DNA of 64,000 nt from Bacillota bacterium. GTDB taxonomy: Bacteria > Bacillota > UBA4882 > UBA8346. This document shows positions 41,824 through 50,214 of this stretch, in pieces (the stretch's first letter is position 1; each line of letters starts with the position of its first letter). The notes under the pieces are model-generated. The model was not told the DNA's origin. It ran no database searches and worked only from the letters and a program-made list of their open reading frames with translations. Made by a program: the position numbers and the translations under genes. The stretch is taken from NCBI GenBank assembly GCA_023394955.1, contig JAEWZY010000061.1, positions 51,198 through 115,197 on the forward strand. The letters are read 5' to 3'.

Positions 41824-43056
41824 TTATTTATATTTTCCTCCATCCTTTTCTTGTTCGGTGTGGCAAGGTTTGTTCAATAAGGCCAATCCACCAAAGGATG
41901 TCTCCCGGTAACAGTTTTTAAGATCTCTTCCGGTTTGGGCCATAGTCTGGACCACTTGATCGAAGGTGATGTGGTGTTGACCATCGGATAACAGGGCGTA
42001 TTCGGCGCAATCCACCGCCCGGGAAGCGGCGAAAGCGTTTCTTTCAATACACGGGATCTGGACCAAACCGGCCACCGGGTCGCAGGTCAAACCGAGGTGA
42101 TGTTCGAAACCCATCTCCGCCGCATATTCAATTTGGCGCGGCGTTCCTCCTAGAAGTTGAGCGGCTGCCCCGGCAGCCATAGCACAGGCGGCGCCGATCT
42201 CACCCTGACATCCGACTTCGGCCCCGGAGATAGAGCCGTTGGTTTTGACTAAATCACCGATCAATCCTGCAGTAGCTAAAGCTTTAAGGATTGGGCCTTC
42301 TTTAAAGCCATACCGGGCTTGAAAATACTTTAAAACCGCCGGAACGACTCCGCAGGAACCGGAGGTGGGGGCGGTTACGATTTCATTGCCGGCGGCATTC
42401 TCTTCGGCAACAGCCAAGGCGTAAGCGAATAATAAGTCTTTCTGGCGTGCGACTGGAGCGGTTTGATGTTTTAAAAAAAAGGAATGACTTTTGCGTTGAA
42501 GATTCAATCCGCCGGGCAGAGTCCCCTCGGTATTAACGCCCCGCTCAATGGCGGCTTGCATAATCCGCCATACTTGGCGGAGATACTCCCAAATTCCTTG
42601 GCCTTCCCGTTCGGCTACGAATTCCCAAATGAAACTATGGTTTGAGCCAGCCCATTCGATTATTGATTCTAAAGATGTTAATTCATAAATGTTAATTAGA
42701 AAAGGGACCTCGTCTTCTTGGCGTAACGCTCCGCCTCCGACGCTGAATATTCTCCAAATAGCCAGTTGTCTTCCGTCAAAATCAAAAGCTTCAAAATCCA
42801 TGCCATTGGAATGGAATTCCAGTTCGACCTGGGGTTTCCAAACAAATTCAACTGGCCAAGGAGAGAGCGCGTTGGTAATCGCCTCATCGGTTAGATGTCC
42901 TTTGCCGGTGGCGGCTAAGCTACCATAAAGAGTAACCCGGAAGCTGGCGGCAAAAGGATTTTGAGATCTAAAAATTTCAGCTGCTCGGCGCGGACCCATG
43001 GTATGGCTGGATGAGGGCCCAATTCCAATCCGGTAGACTTCTTTAATCGATTCCAT
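41824..43056 (-). CDS. sdaA: L-serine ammonia-lyase (iron-sulfur type, single chain)
   Basis: The 410-residue enzyme deaminates L-serine to pyruvate using an oxygen-labile 4Fe-4S cluster. The N-terminal beta domain shows GIGPSSSHTMGPRRAA. The alpha domain carries APTSGSCGVVPAVL, GAEVGCQGEIGAACAMAAGA and LTCDPVAGLVQIPCIERN, which contain the cluster cysteines. Both domains are fused, as in Escherichia coli; many Bacillota use two subunits. GGAGC precedes the ATG. Oxygen-sensitive chemistry fits an anaerobe. Confidence 0.94.
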   Translation of the reverse strand: MESIKEVYRIGIGPSSSHTMGPRRAAEIFRSQNPFAASFRVTLYGSLAATGKGHLTDEAITNALSPWPVEFVWKPQVELEFHSNGMDFEAFDFDGRQLAIWRIFSVGGGALRQEDEVPFLINIYELTSLESIIEWAGSNHSFIWEFVAEREGQGIWEYLRQVWRIMQAAIERGVNTEGTLPGGLNLQRKSHSFFLKHQTAPVARQKDLLFAYALAVAEENAAGNEIVTAPTSGSCGVVPAVLKYFQARYGFKEGPILKALATAGLIGDLVKTNGSISGAEVGCQGEIGAACAMAAGAAAQLLGGTPRQIEYAAEMGFEHHLGLTCDPVAGLVQIPCIERNAFAASRAVDCAEYALLSDGQHHITFDQVVQTMAQTGRDLKNCYRETSFGGLALLNKPCHTEQEKDGGKYK

Positions 43057-43148
43057 GTTCTTGCTCCGATTAGATAGTTTTGGTTGGTAAATATCTATAG
43101 AATAAAGACGACAGAACGTTTAACTAAGGCTTCCGATATTTTTCGTTC

Positions 43149-43880
43149 TTAAGCCATCTTTTCAGCTCGCTTCAACTCAGGTAGTTCTTGAACAAATTGG
43201 TAAAAGTCAACATAACTCCCTTGATAAGTGGCTGCTATTGGTTCTTGGGTGCGATGGATTAAAAAGTCGGTAATCAGATATGTTTCAATGCCTAGTTCTG
43301 CCGCGACTAAATCTTCTTGAACATCATTTCCTACCATTAAGCATTCTTCAGGCTCTTTCCCGATTTCCTGCAAGATTTCCGTGTAGAAGCGGAGCTGAGG
43401 TTTGCAATAATGGTTTTTTTCATAGGACGGAATATACAAAAAATCTTCAGGTTCAAACCCGGACCAGCGGATTCGGTGATGTATGGCTTTTGCAGGGAAA
43501 AGGGGGTTGGTGGCGACAACTAATTCATAGCCTTTATCTTTTAATAGGTCAACGCTGTCGCGCATCATTGGCGAATCAATCACTGAAGCTTTAGTCTCAA
43601 AAAACTCCCGGTCGTAAAATTCATCGAATCGTTGTCGATAAATACTGAGATCGGACCGGGTTAACTCAGCGAATTTTTCCATGAAAACAATTTCGTTGGT
43701 TCGATAATCAATGTCATTAACCATTTCTTCGGTAGCAGTCATGATATATTGAGTTAAAGTTTTAGCGTCAATCAGATCCTGAAATTTACGGCCCATCGCC
43801 GTGAAATAAAGCTTCAAAAATTGATCTAAGTTAAGGGGAAGCATCGTTCCATCCAAATCAAATAGAATTGTATTGATCAT
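43149..43880 (-). CDS. HAD-superfamily hydrolase
   Basis: The 243-residue protein has all HAD motifs: LFDLDGTMLPL with the nucleophile Asp8 (motif I), VVATNP (motif II), Lys in CKPQLRFY (motif III) and VGNDVQEDL (motif IV). A helical cap lies between motifs I and II (about residues 15-95). It is a phosphatase of the DxDGT type; the substrate cannot be read from sequence. GAGGAGG is found 13 bases before the ATG, rather far. It lies upstream of sdaA on the same strand but has a separate gap of 92 bases. Confidence 0.88.
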   Translation of the reverse strand: MINTILFDLDGTMLPLNLDQFLKLYFTAMGRKFQDLIDAKTLTQYIMTATEEMVNDIDYRTNEIVFMEKFAELTRSDLSIYRQRFDEFYDREFFETKASVIDSPMMRDSVDLLKDKGYELVVATNPLFPAKAIHHRIRWSGFEPEDFLYIPSYEKNHYCKPQLRFYTEILQEIGKEPEECLMVGNDVQEDLVAAELGIETYLITDFLIHRTQEPIAATYQGSYVDFYQFVQELPELKRAEKMA

Positions 43881-44116
43881 CAGTAATTAATATCCTCCTC
43901 AAACAGAGTTTGTAACTATACGATCAAAATTATATCGGACTTGACCAAAGTAAACAATAGTTGCAGGTAATTTCGAACCCAAGAAAGAATCTATATTAAA
44001 TGTGGTTCTATATTAATCCCCCGCGTAACTTCTGTTGACCCGAATAAAATAATGAAAATGGGATTGATGTGGATCGACAAATATCTGAATATTTTCCGGG
44101 TAGGAGCTTAGTTTTT

Positions 44117-44731
44117 ATGAACAATATTCCCCTCTATTTTGATGACGATCAAATTAATGATTATTCGGGCAGCTTTAAAAAGGGCTGGAAAAGGTTGGTC
44201 AAAGTCCTTCGTTATCGGGAGCGGTATCCGGATACTAATCAAATGAACTGGTTAACCCAAAACCGGATTGAAAAAGCCATTGATTATTTTACTAAGTGTG
44301 TCACAGCTTATCCGCGTTCCTGGAGTAGTATGTGGGGGTTGGGAAAGGCTTATCAAGCTATGGGAGATCATTTTATGGCTCTGGAATGGTTTGAAAAAAC
44401 CTACCTTCTTAAATCGGACTTGTTCGATGTGCCGTTGGAAGCATCCATTGAAGCGATGCGGATTGGTAATGCTTCAAAAGCGCTACATTATGCCGAGTTA
44501 GCATTAACCATAGATCGCCATAACCCTGGTTTCCGCGCTAATCTGGCCTTGGCGTTGCTCCTTAATAAAAAAATCGAAGCAGCCCTCGAAGAAGTCCGTA
44601 ATGGTATTAAGTTAGCCCCGAACAATAAACCAATCCAAAAAGTATTTTTTTATTTAGAAAAAATTATTAATAAAAGCGAACGTATCCCGTTGGCGCTGGA
44701 TCCGATCCAGATCTACCGGGGAAAATTCTAA
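44117..44731 (+). CDS. TPR-repeat protein
   Basis: The 204-residue protein contains about three tetratricopeptide repeats, most clearly SSMWGLGKAYQAMGDHFMAL, the segment ASKALHYAELALTIDRHNP and ANLALALLLNKKIEAALEEV. No signal peptide or membrane segment is seen, so it is probably cytoplasmic and scaffolding. ATG 44117 is chosen because TAGGAGC lies 10 bases upstream; a GTG at 44069 has no SD. It is followed 84 bases later by a nitroreductase gene with no visible link. Confidence 0.82.
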   Translation: MNNIPLYFDDDQINDYSGSFKKGWKRLVKVLRYRERYPDTNQMNWLTQNRIEKAIDYFTKCVTAYPRSWSSMWGLGKAYQAMGDHFMALEWFEKTYLLKSDLFDVPLEASIEAMRIGNASKALHYAELALTIDRHNPGFRANLALALLLNKKIEAALEEVRNGIKLAPNNKPIQKVFFYLEKIINKSERIPLALDPIQIYRGKF

Positions 44732-44814
44732 AACGAACCAATTTGTTTTTTCTGTATAAAGGTAAAACAATCTGGTGAATTTTGAATACGGATCATATCT
44801 TGAGGAGATTCAAC

Positions 44815-45381
44815 ATGTTAAAGGATTTGATTACCAAAAATCGGAGTTATCGCCGTTTTCATCAGGAAGCTTCAGTTTCTACGGAAATATTACGGGAATT
44901 GGTGGACTTAGCCCGCTTGTCGCCGTCAGCCGCCAATCGCCAACCGTTAAAGTATTTCTTGTCAAATACTCCCGGGATTAATTCGAAAATATTTCCGTGT
45001 TTGGCTTGGGCCGGATACTTAACGGAATGGCCCGGGCCCGAGGAAGGGGAACGCCCCGCCGCTTACCTAATTATGCTTGGTGATTTTAGAATTACCAATA
45101 TTTTTCTTTGCGATCACGGTATTGCCGCCCAAAGCATCTTGCTGGGAGCGGCGGAAAAAGGCCTGGGAGGTTGTATTATCGGCTCTGTCAACCGGGATAA
45201 ACTTCGTGAAAATTTGGAGCTTCCTTCTCATCTTGAAATTCTACAGGTTATAGCACTGGGTAAACCGAAAGAGACTGTAATAATCGATCCTCTCGCTATC
45301 GATGGAAATATTAAATATTGGCGGGATCAACATGGTGTACACCATGTTCCAAAACGCGCTTTGGACGATCTAATAATCTAA
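44815..45381 (+). CDS. Nitroreductase-family FMN protein
   Basis: The 188-residue protein matches the nitroreductase family of FMN-dependent oxidoreductases. RSYRRF near residue 10 and LSPSAANRQP near 35 are the FMN-binding signatures; GIAAQSILLGAAEKGLGGCI is the second conserved block. It reduces nitro groups, quinones or similar compounds with NAD(P)H; the physiological substrate is unknown. ATG 44815 has GAGGAG upstream. A strong bidirectional terminator follows. Confidence 0.9.
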   Translation: MLKDLITKNRSYRRFHQEASVSTEILRELVDLARLSPSAANRQPLKYFLSNTPGINSKIFPCLAWAGYLTEWPGPEEGERPAAYLIMLGDFRITNIFLCDHGIAAQSILLGAAEKGLGGCIIGSVNRDKLRENLELPSHLEILQVIALGKPKETVIIDPLAIDGNIKYWRDQHGVHHVPKRALDDLII

Positions 45382-45443
45382 TGATCGGGGAATTAAGATG
45401 AGCATTAATGAGCCTTTATTTTTAAAAATAACCTTTTTGAAAG

Positions 45444-45481
45444 AACTAAAGTAAGGAGGGAAATCCCTCCTTACTTTAGTT
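45444..45481. terminator. Very strong bidirectional terminator
   Basis: AACTAAAGTAAGGAGGG (45444-45460) and its exact complement (45465-45481) form a 17-bp perfect stem with a 4-base loop between convergent genes. Confidence 0.9.
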
Positions 45482-45504
45482 AAGTATAGGTCTAAGACTA
45501 AAAA

Positions 45505-45816
45505 TTACTGCATCTTAAACTGATTGCTTTGGTTTTGGTTTCCCAACTGTGAACTGGTATTTAGCCCGGCTTGAAATCCGGCCTTAACTTCTGCCACAGT
45601 TTGTTCAGCCAAGGTTCTTTCGGCAGCTTCAATCATCCGGCGAACCATATTTCCTCCGATAGCGCCGGTTTCCCGGGTGGGCATATACCCCCAGTAACCA
45701 CCCTGAACTTTCGAAAGATCAATATTCAATTCATTTGCGATCTCGTATTTGAATTTGTCCAGCGCCGGTCCGGCTTCTTTTACTAGATAACTGTTTGATT
45801 TTTGTCCAGTACCCAT
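45505..45816 (-). CDS. Alpha/beta-type small acid-soluble spore protein
   Basis: The 103-residue protein saturates spore DNA and protects it. KFKYEIANELNI contains the GPR protease cleavage region (E-I-A), and GGYWGYMPTRETGAIGG with NMVRRMIEAAE is the conserved second half. It is longer than the usual 60-75 residues, with a Gln/Asn-rich tail. ATG 45816 follows AAGGAGGTGAATCAA; a GTG inside the SD is rejected. Expression in the forespore under sigma-G is expected by family, but I could not see a convincing sigma-G promoter. Confidence 0.93.
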   Translation of the reverse strand: MGTGQKSNSYLVKEAGPALDKFKYEIANELNIDLSKVQGGYWGYMPTRETGAIGGNMVRRMIEAAERTLAEQTVAEVKAGFQAGLNTSSQLGNQNQSNQFKMQ

Positions 45817-45952
45817 TTGATTCACCTCCTTCGATATTAGCTTTACCGATAAACAACCAGCTATGTTGCTTTTTTTTTGGAAGTTTCGGAAAAAAAAATC
45901 TTGATAGTAAAATAAGTAAAAAATTCAAGGAGAAGTAATAGAGCTTAAATCC

Positions 45953-46171
45953 TTACGATAAGTTTTGATTAGTAATTTCTCTTTCAAAACCCTTTCGGGT
46001 TTCGGATAAACACTTTTCGGCAATATACTCTTGGGCGGCTTCCAGCATAACTTGAGTTAGCTCTCCTCCAAAACGGGCTACTATGTAAGGGGGCATTTGC
46101 CAGATATTCGGTGTAGGCGAGGCCAATCTTTGATTGGAAGCTAATTTTTTATGATAAACTTTTTTGGTCAA
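45953..46171 (-). CDS. Diverged alpha/beta-type small acid-soluble spore protein
   Basis: The 72-residue protein retains the second half of the SASP family (VARFGGELTQVMLEAAQEYI), matching the GGEITKR-type DNA-binding helix, preceded by WQMPPY. The first conserved helix with the GPR cleavage site, present in the neighbouring SASP gene, is replaced by a basic Ser/Pro segment. The TTG start has GAGGTGATC upstream. It resembles minor or shortened SASPs of Clostridia. Lack of a protease site suggests it is removed differently at germination, or that it is non-functional. Confidence 0.7.
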   Translation of the reverse strand: MTKKVYHKKLASNQRLASPTPNIWQMPPYIVARFGGELTQVMLEAAQEYIAEKCLSETRKGFEREITNQNLS

Positions 46172-46340
46172 ATGGGATCACCTCTAACTAGAGTGTTTCC
46201 TTATGAAACCAGATTATAATGGCAAACCGTTAGTAAAAAAAGATAAAAGTGGGTTTTTCAAGGGCTCTAAAATTTATGAATTGAAATAAATTTTGATTAT
46301 ATTTTTCCATTTTAAACCATGAATGGGAAATGTGAATTAT

Positions 46341-46355
46341 AGTACCTATTTTAAT
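46341..46355 (+). repeat. Second copy of the AGTACCTATTTTAAT 15-mer; possible weak FapR site
   Basis: Identical to 12,124-12,138. AGTACCT matches a FapR half-site, and the location 120 bases upstream of the yceD-rpmF promoter would suit lipid control, but the dyad is imperfect. The surrounding 336-base gap (46,172-46,507) otherwise holds only the yceD promoter. Confidence 0.3.
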
Positions 46356-46461
46356 TTATGATCGAGAAAATATATCGCAACAATCCGGGGTCGATCAAAA
46401 AACTTATTGCGGCATATATAGGTGTAAAATCGCAAAATACGGAAACTTTAATGGGTAAAGA

Positions 46462-46490
46462 TTGACATTTGAATGGATTCCCATTATAAT
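46462..46490 (+). promoter_or_regulatory. Perfect-consensus sigma-A promoter of yceD-rpmF
   Basis: TTGACA (46462-46467), 17 bases, TATAAT (46485-46490). The start point would fall near 46497, only about 11 bases before the GTG chosen for yceD, so the mRNA has almost no leader. Confidence 0.9.
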
Positions 46491-46507
46491 TATCAAAGGT
46501 GATTTTG

Positions 46508-47032
46508 GTGAAGGTTGATATCAGTTCAATACGTGAAGCCCGTGGAGGCTCAGTAGCTTTTCAAGGAGAGCACACCATCGACCTTTCCGGCGTGGAATTG
46601 GATGTTGAGCTAAATCAACCTGTCTCAGTCAGAGGAAACGTTACTAATACCGGTGATGGTTTTTTGGTTCAAGGGGAGATTTCCTATACATATCGTACTA
46701 ATTGCAACCGGTGCCTTGAATCTATCTCGGGTTCCGGTAGTGTAGAACTTACTGAACAATTCGCTTTATATGCGCCGCTGGAAACTGATGAATCCTGCTA
46801 TCTTTTTCAAGGAGATTTGATTGATTTATGCGACTGCCTTCGCGAACAGGTTTTTTTGTCGTTACCGATGAAGTATACCTGTAAAGATGATTGTCGCGGT
46901 TTATGTTCACAATGTGGTCAAAACTTGAATTATCAAGATTGTAATTGTCATAATGATAATTTTAATCCACAGTTTAACAAATTGAAATCTTTGTTAAACC
47001 AAGAAGGAGGTGGATCAGATGGCAAACCCTAG
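46508..47032 (+). CDS. yceD: YceD (DUF177) family protein
   Basis: The 174-residue protein belongs to the YceD family, always found before rpmF and linked to 23S rRNA accumulation. NCNRCLESI and the C-terminal cysteine cluster (CKDDCRGLCSQCGQNLN and DCNCH) suggest a zinc site. GTG 46508 is chosen because AAAGGTGA precedes it. An earlier GTG at 46499 would leave a nearly leaderless mRNA from the promoter just upstream. The 3' end overlaps rpmF by 14 bases. Confidence 0.92.
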   Translation: MKVDISSIREARGGSVAFQGEHTIDLSGVELDVELNQPVSVRGNVTNTGDGFLVQGEISYTYRTNCNRCLESISGSGSVELTEQFALYAPLETDESCYLFQGDLIDLCDCLREQVFLSLPMKYTCKDDCRGLCSQCGQNLNYQDCNCHNDNFNPQFNKLKSLLNQEGGGSDGKP

Positions 47033-47198
47033 AAATAGAACCTCCCGTACCAGAACAAGGTTAAGAAGAGCTAATTTGAAAACGGCTGTTCCTAATACTA
47101 ATGCTTGTCCACAGTGTCATGAGCCCAAAATGCCGCACCGCGTTTGCAGTAATTGCGGATATTATAAGGGCCGGGAAGTTGTTGCCCAAGAGAGCTGA
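47019..47198 (+). CDS. rpmF: Ribosomal protein bL32
   Basis: The 59-residue 50S protein starts MANPRNRTSRTRTRLRRANL and has the zinc-type cysteine pairs CPQC and CSNC, so it is the zinc-binding version of bL32. AAGGAGGTGGATCAG precedes the ATG. It sits between yceD and plsX in the conserved order yceD-rpmF-plsX. Confidence 0.97.
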   Translation: MANPRNRTSRTRTRLRRANLKTAVPNTNACPQCHEPKMPHRVCSNCGYYKGREVVAQES

Positions 47199-47210
47199 TT
47201 TTTCCCAAAT

Positions 47211-47235
47211 ATAAGGTCGTTTTGACCTTATTTTT
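47211..47235 (+). terminator. Terminator after rpmF
   Basis: ATAAGGTC (47211-47218) pairs with GACCTTAT (47224-47231), followed by five T. Confidence 0.8.
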
Positions 47236-47292
47236 ATTTGTAAAATTTAACCAAAAAAAATTAAATTTTTTATAATATTACCAAATAATTTC

Positions 47293-47320
47293 TTGACTTT
47301 TGGATTTTTTTCGCTATACT
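47293..47320 (+). promoter_or_regulatory. Promoter of plsX-fabD-fabG-acpP
   Basis: TTGACT (47293-47298) and TATACT (47315-47320) with a 16-base spacer, 30 bases before plsX. No FapR-type palindrome overlaps it. Confidence 0.65.
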
Positions 47321-47349
47321 TATGATAGTTTTCTCCGGAGGTGGAGATT

Positions 47350-48345
47350 GTGAAAATTGCAATTGATGCTATGGGTGGGGATTATGCTCCAGAAGAAATA
47401 ATTAAAGGTGCGGTATCGGCCTGCCGTGAACTTGGCGCTGAGGTCATATTAGTGGGTAGTGAGGAAAAAATAGGTCCGATTTTTAAAGAACAATCCGTCT
47501 CCGGGTTAAAAATAGAAATATATAATGCGACCGAAGTTATTGAAATGGATGAGCACCCGGCAAATGCGGTCAAGAAAAAGAAAGACTCTTCGCTGGCCGT
47601 GGCTAATCGTTTAGTAAAAGAAGGGTCCGCCTCAGCCGTTATCTCGGCTGGAAACACTGGCGCTGCGATGAGCGCGTCCTTATTGACCTTAGGAAGAATT
47701 AAGGGTATCAATCGGCCCGCTATCGCTTCCCCTATGCCTACTAATACGGGAGTTAGCGTTTTAATTGACGCGGGAGCCAATGCCGATTGCGATCCTATTA
47801 ATTTACTTCAATTTGCACTAATGGGCTCCATTTACGCTGAACAAGTTTTTGGTATTCGAAAACCACGGGTTGGTTTGCTCAGTATCGGCGAGGAAGAGAC
47901 CAAGGGGAATAAGTTGATCATTGAATCCCATCAACTCTTAAAACAAAGCTCAATTAATTTCATTGGGAATATCGAAGGCCGTGATGTGCATCGTGGTGAA
48001 TGCGACGTTATCGTCTGCGATGGTTTTGTGGGAAATATTGTTCTAAAACTATCCGAAGGCTTAGCTAGCGCATTATTTGGCCAAATTAAAGCGGCGTTGA
48101 CCCGAAATTTAGTCACTACTGCCGGGGCTTTTTTGGTGAAAAGCGCTTTTAAAAGTTTAAAGGGAAAGATGGATTATACGGAATACGGTGGGGCTCCACT
48201 TTTGGGTCTTAATGGAATTAGTATGATTAGCCATGGACGTTCCAATGGAAAAGCGATTAAAAATGCTGTCAAAGCTGCAATGAAAGCTGTGAATGAAGAT
48301 ATTGTAGGGAAGATTGCCGCTTCTTTAGCAAGACAAGAGGAATAG
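47350..48345 (+). CDS. plsX: PlsX, phosphate acyltransferase
   Basis: The 331-residue enzyme converts acyl-ACP to acyl-phosphate for phospholipid synthesis. It starts KIAIDAMGGDYAPEEI and contains SAGNTGAAMSASLLTLGRIKG, DAGAN and VCDGFVGNIVLKLSEG, all characteristic. GTG 47350 is chosen with GGAGGTG 8 bases upstream. It begins the fatty acid gene run plsX-fabD-fabG-acpP-fabF; fabH, often next, has moved beside fapR. In Bacillus this operon is FapR-controlled, but no clear operator is seen here. Confidence 0.95.
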   Translation: MKIAIDAMGGDYAPEEIIKGAVSACRELGAEVILVGSEEKIGPIFKEQSVSGLKIEIYNATEVIEMDEHPANAVKKKKDSSLAVANRLVKEGSASAVISAGNTGAAMSASLLTLGRIKGINRPAIASPMPTNTGVSVLIDAGANADCDPINLLQFALMGSIYAEQVFGIRKPRVGLLSIGEEETKGNKLIIESHQLLKQSSINFIGNIEGRDVHRGECDVIVCDGFVGNIVLKLSEGLASALFGQIKAALTRNLVTTAGAFLVKSAFKSLKGKMDYTEYGGAPLLGLNGISMISHGRSNGKAIKNAVKAAMKAVNEDIVGKIAASLARQEE

Positions 48346-48425
48346 CCGTTACGCTTCGATTGTGGTGTCAGGCTGTCTGGGTCCGTGATGCTCTACTGGT
48401 ACCGCATTGCCCGCTAAGGAGTTTT

Positions 48426-48473
48426 ATGTTTGTGCGTTTTCGCTTAATGCGGACTAAAAAAGGAGTTTTTTGA
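48426..48473 (+). CDS. Possible 15-residue upstream ORF coupled to fabD
   Basis: ATG 48426, preceded by AAGGAG (48416-48421), opens a frame MFVRFRLMRTKKGVF whose TGA overlaps the ATG of fabD (TGATG). It lies across a hairpin formed by CCGCATT (48402-48408) and AATGCGG (48446-48452). It could be a translated leader or chance. The 124-base gap here is GC-rich compared with its surroundings. Confidence 0.3.
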   Translation: MFVRFRLMRTKKGVF

Positions 48474-49405
48474 TGAAAAAAATAGCCTTTGTTTTTCCAG
48501 GACAAGGTTCCCAGTATGTGGGAATGGGAAAAGAAGTTTCAGAAAATTTCGCAGCAACAAAAGGGATTTTTGAAGAAGCTGATCGGGTTTTGGGAAGGTC
48601 AATTTCAGAAATTTGTTTTAATGGTCCGATGGAATTATTAAAAGATACCCGTAACGCTCAACCGGGGATTCTCACTGTTAGTATCGCGTTACTACAAATA
48701 TTAAAGGCAGAGGGGATTAAACCCGACTTTACCGCTGGGCATAGCCTTGGCGAATATAGCGCGTTGGTTGCCGCGGGAGCATTAGAATTTAAAGATGGAG
48801 TAAAGCTAGTCCAGGAAAGGGCTGGATTAATGGCCGGGGCCGATCCGGAGCAAAAAGGAACAATGGCCGCGGTGCTTGGTTTGGATCGAGAAGCGCTTTC
48901 CCAGTGTCTAGCCGATGCTTTAGGGGCAGGGTTGGTCGAAGCCGCTAACTTCAATTGCCCGGGACAAATTGTAATATCCGGGACCAAAACCGGCATCAAC
49001 AAAGCTCAGGAAGGAGTCGCCAACAAGGGTGGTAAGTTTATTCCCCTTCAGGTAAGCGGACCGTTCCATTCCAGTTTTATGAAACCTGCGGCTGACGCTT
49101 TTAAATCCAAATTAGAATCAGTCCCTTGGCAGGAACCTGTTATTCCGGTGATCGCTAATGTTTCTGCTAAACCATATCTACGTGAGGAAATTATCAACAA
49201 CCTTTATTCTCAAATATATTCTTCTGTGTTATGGGAAGATACGTTAAATTATTTACACCAACAAGGGGTGGCTGTTTTTGTGGAGATTGGCCCCGGCAAA
49301 GTACTTTCCGGTTTGATCAACAAGACCGTTAAAGGCGTTACTATACTAAATTGTGAAGATTTGGCCTCAATTAAAAAAGCTCTTGAAATTTTAAAGGAGG
49401 TTTAG
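48473..49405 (+). CDS. fabD: FabD, malonyl-CoA:ACP transacylase
   Basis: The 310-residue enzyme loads malonyl groups on ACP. FPGQGSQYVGMG opens the fold, Ser91 in GHSLGEY is the nucleophile and GPFHSSFM contains the partner His. Length is standard. ATG 48473 follows AAAAAAGGAG; a TTG three bases earlier is less likely. It is followed 4 bases later by fabG. Confidence 0.96.
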   Translation: MKKIAFVFPGQGSQYVGMGKEVSENFAATKGIFEEADRVLGRSISEICFNGPMELLKDTRNAQPGILTVSIALLQILKAEGIKPDFTAGHSLGEYSALVAAGALEFKDGVKLVQERAGLMAGADPEQKGTMAAVLGLDREALSQCLADALGAGLVEAANFNCPGQIVISGTKTGINKAQEGVANKGGKFIPLQVSGPFHSSFMKPAADAFKSKLESVPWQEPVIPVIANVSAKPYLREEIINNLYSQIYSSVLWEDTLNYLHQQGVAVFVEIGPGKVLSGLINKTVKGVTILNCEDLASIKKALEILKEV

Positions 49406-49409
49406 TAAT

Positions 49410-50153
49410 ATGAGATTAGCGCGTGAAGTGGCGATCATTACCGGCGCTGCTCGGGGAATCGGCAAAGCTATTACTTTAGCTTTGGTCAAAGAAGGCGCTG
49501 CTGTGGTTTTGTCGGATGTTAATGAAGAAGTTCATAAAGCAGCTGAAGAAATTAGACAATCCGGGGGCGAAGCAACCTCGATAGTTGGTAATGTTACTAA
49601 ACAAGCCGACTGTGAAGCTATGGTTGATCTAGCCATTAAAACCTTTAATAAGTTAGACATTTTAGTCAACAACGCCGGGATAACCAAGGACAATCTTTTG
49701 CTACGAATGAGTGAAGCCGATTGGGACGCAGTGCTTGATATTAATTTGAAAGGTACTTTTCTCTGTACCAAAGCCGCAATTAAACCCATGATGAAGCAAC
49801 GCTCCGGAAAGATCATCAATATTGCCTCAGTCATTGGCCAGATGGGCAACGCCGGCCAGGCTAATTATTCCGCTTCCAAAGGCGGGGTTATTTCTTTCAC
49901 AAAAACTATGGCTAAAGAGTTAGGCTCTAGAAATATTAGAGTAAATGCGATTGCGCCCGGTTTTATCGAATCTAAAATGACGGAGGTATTATCGGAAGAA
50001 GCCCGCGCCGGATTACTTAGTCTGATTCCTCTCGGAACCTTGGGAAAACCGGAGTATGTCGCCAACGCAACAGTGTTCCTTGCTTCGGATGAAGCGTGTT
50101 ACCTTACCGGACAGGTAATAAATGTCGATGGCGGAATGGTAATGTTTGGGTAA
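49410..50153 (+). CDS. fabG: FabG, 3-oxoacyl-ACP reductase
   Basis: The 247-residue short-chain dehydrogenase reduces 3-oxoacyl-ACP with NADPH. TGAARGIG near the N-terminus binds the cofactor; NNAG, Ser in NIASVIG, Tyr153 and Lys157 (YSASK) form the active site. PLGTLGKPEYVA and the C-terminal NVDGGMVM are typical. AAAGGAGG lies before the ATG, inside the end of fabD. It leads to acpP 61 bases downstream. Confidence 0.96.
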   Translation: MRLAREVAIITGAARGIGKAITLALVKEGAAVVLSDVNEEVHKAAEEIRQSGGEATSIVGNVTKQADCEAMVDLAIKTFNKLDILVNNAGITKDNLLLRMSEADWDAVLDINLKGTFLCTKAAIKPMMKQRSGKIINIASVIGQMGNAGQANYSASKGGVISFTKTMAKELGSRNIRVNAIAPGFIESKMTEVLSEEARAGLLSLIPLGTLGKPEYVANATVFLASDEACYLTGQVINVDGGMVMFG

Positions 50154-50214
50154 AACAAGTGTGTTTTAAATAAAAAACAGTATTGACCAACCCTTACGGA
50201 AGGAGGTGAAGTGG

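Noticed and set aside
46190..46240. Sigma-G promoter for the second SASP gene
   Set aside because: A CATTATA -10-like sequence exists on the minus strand but no TGMATA -35 lies at a suitable distance.
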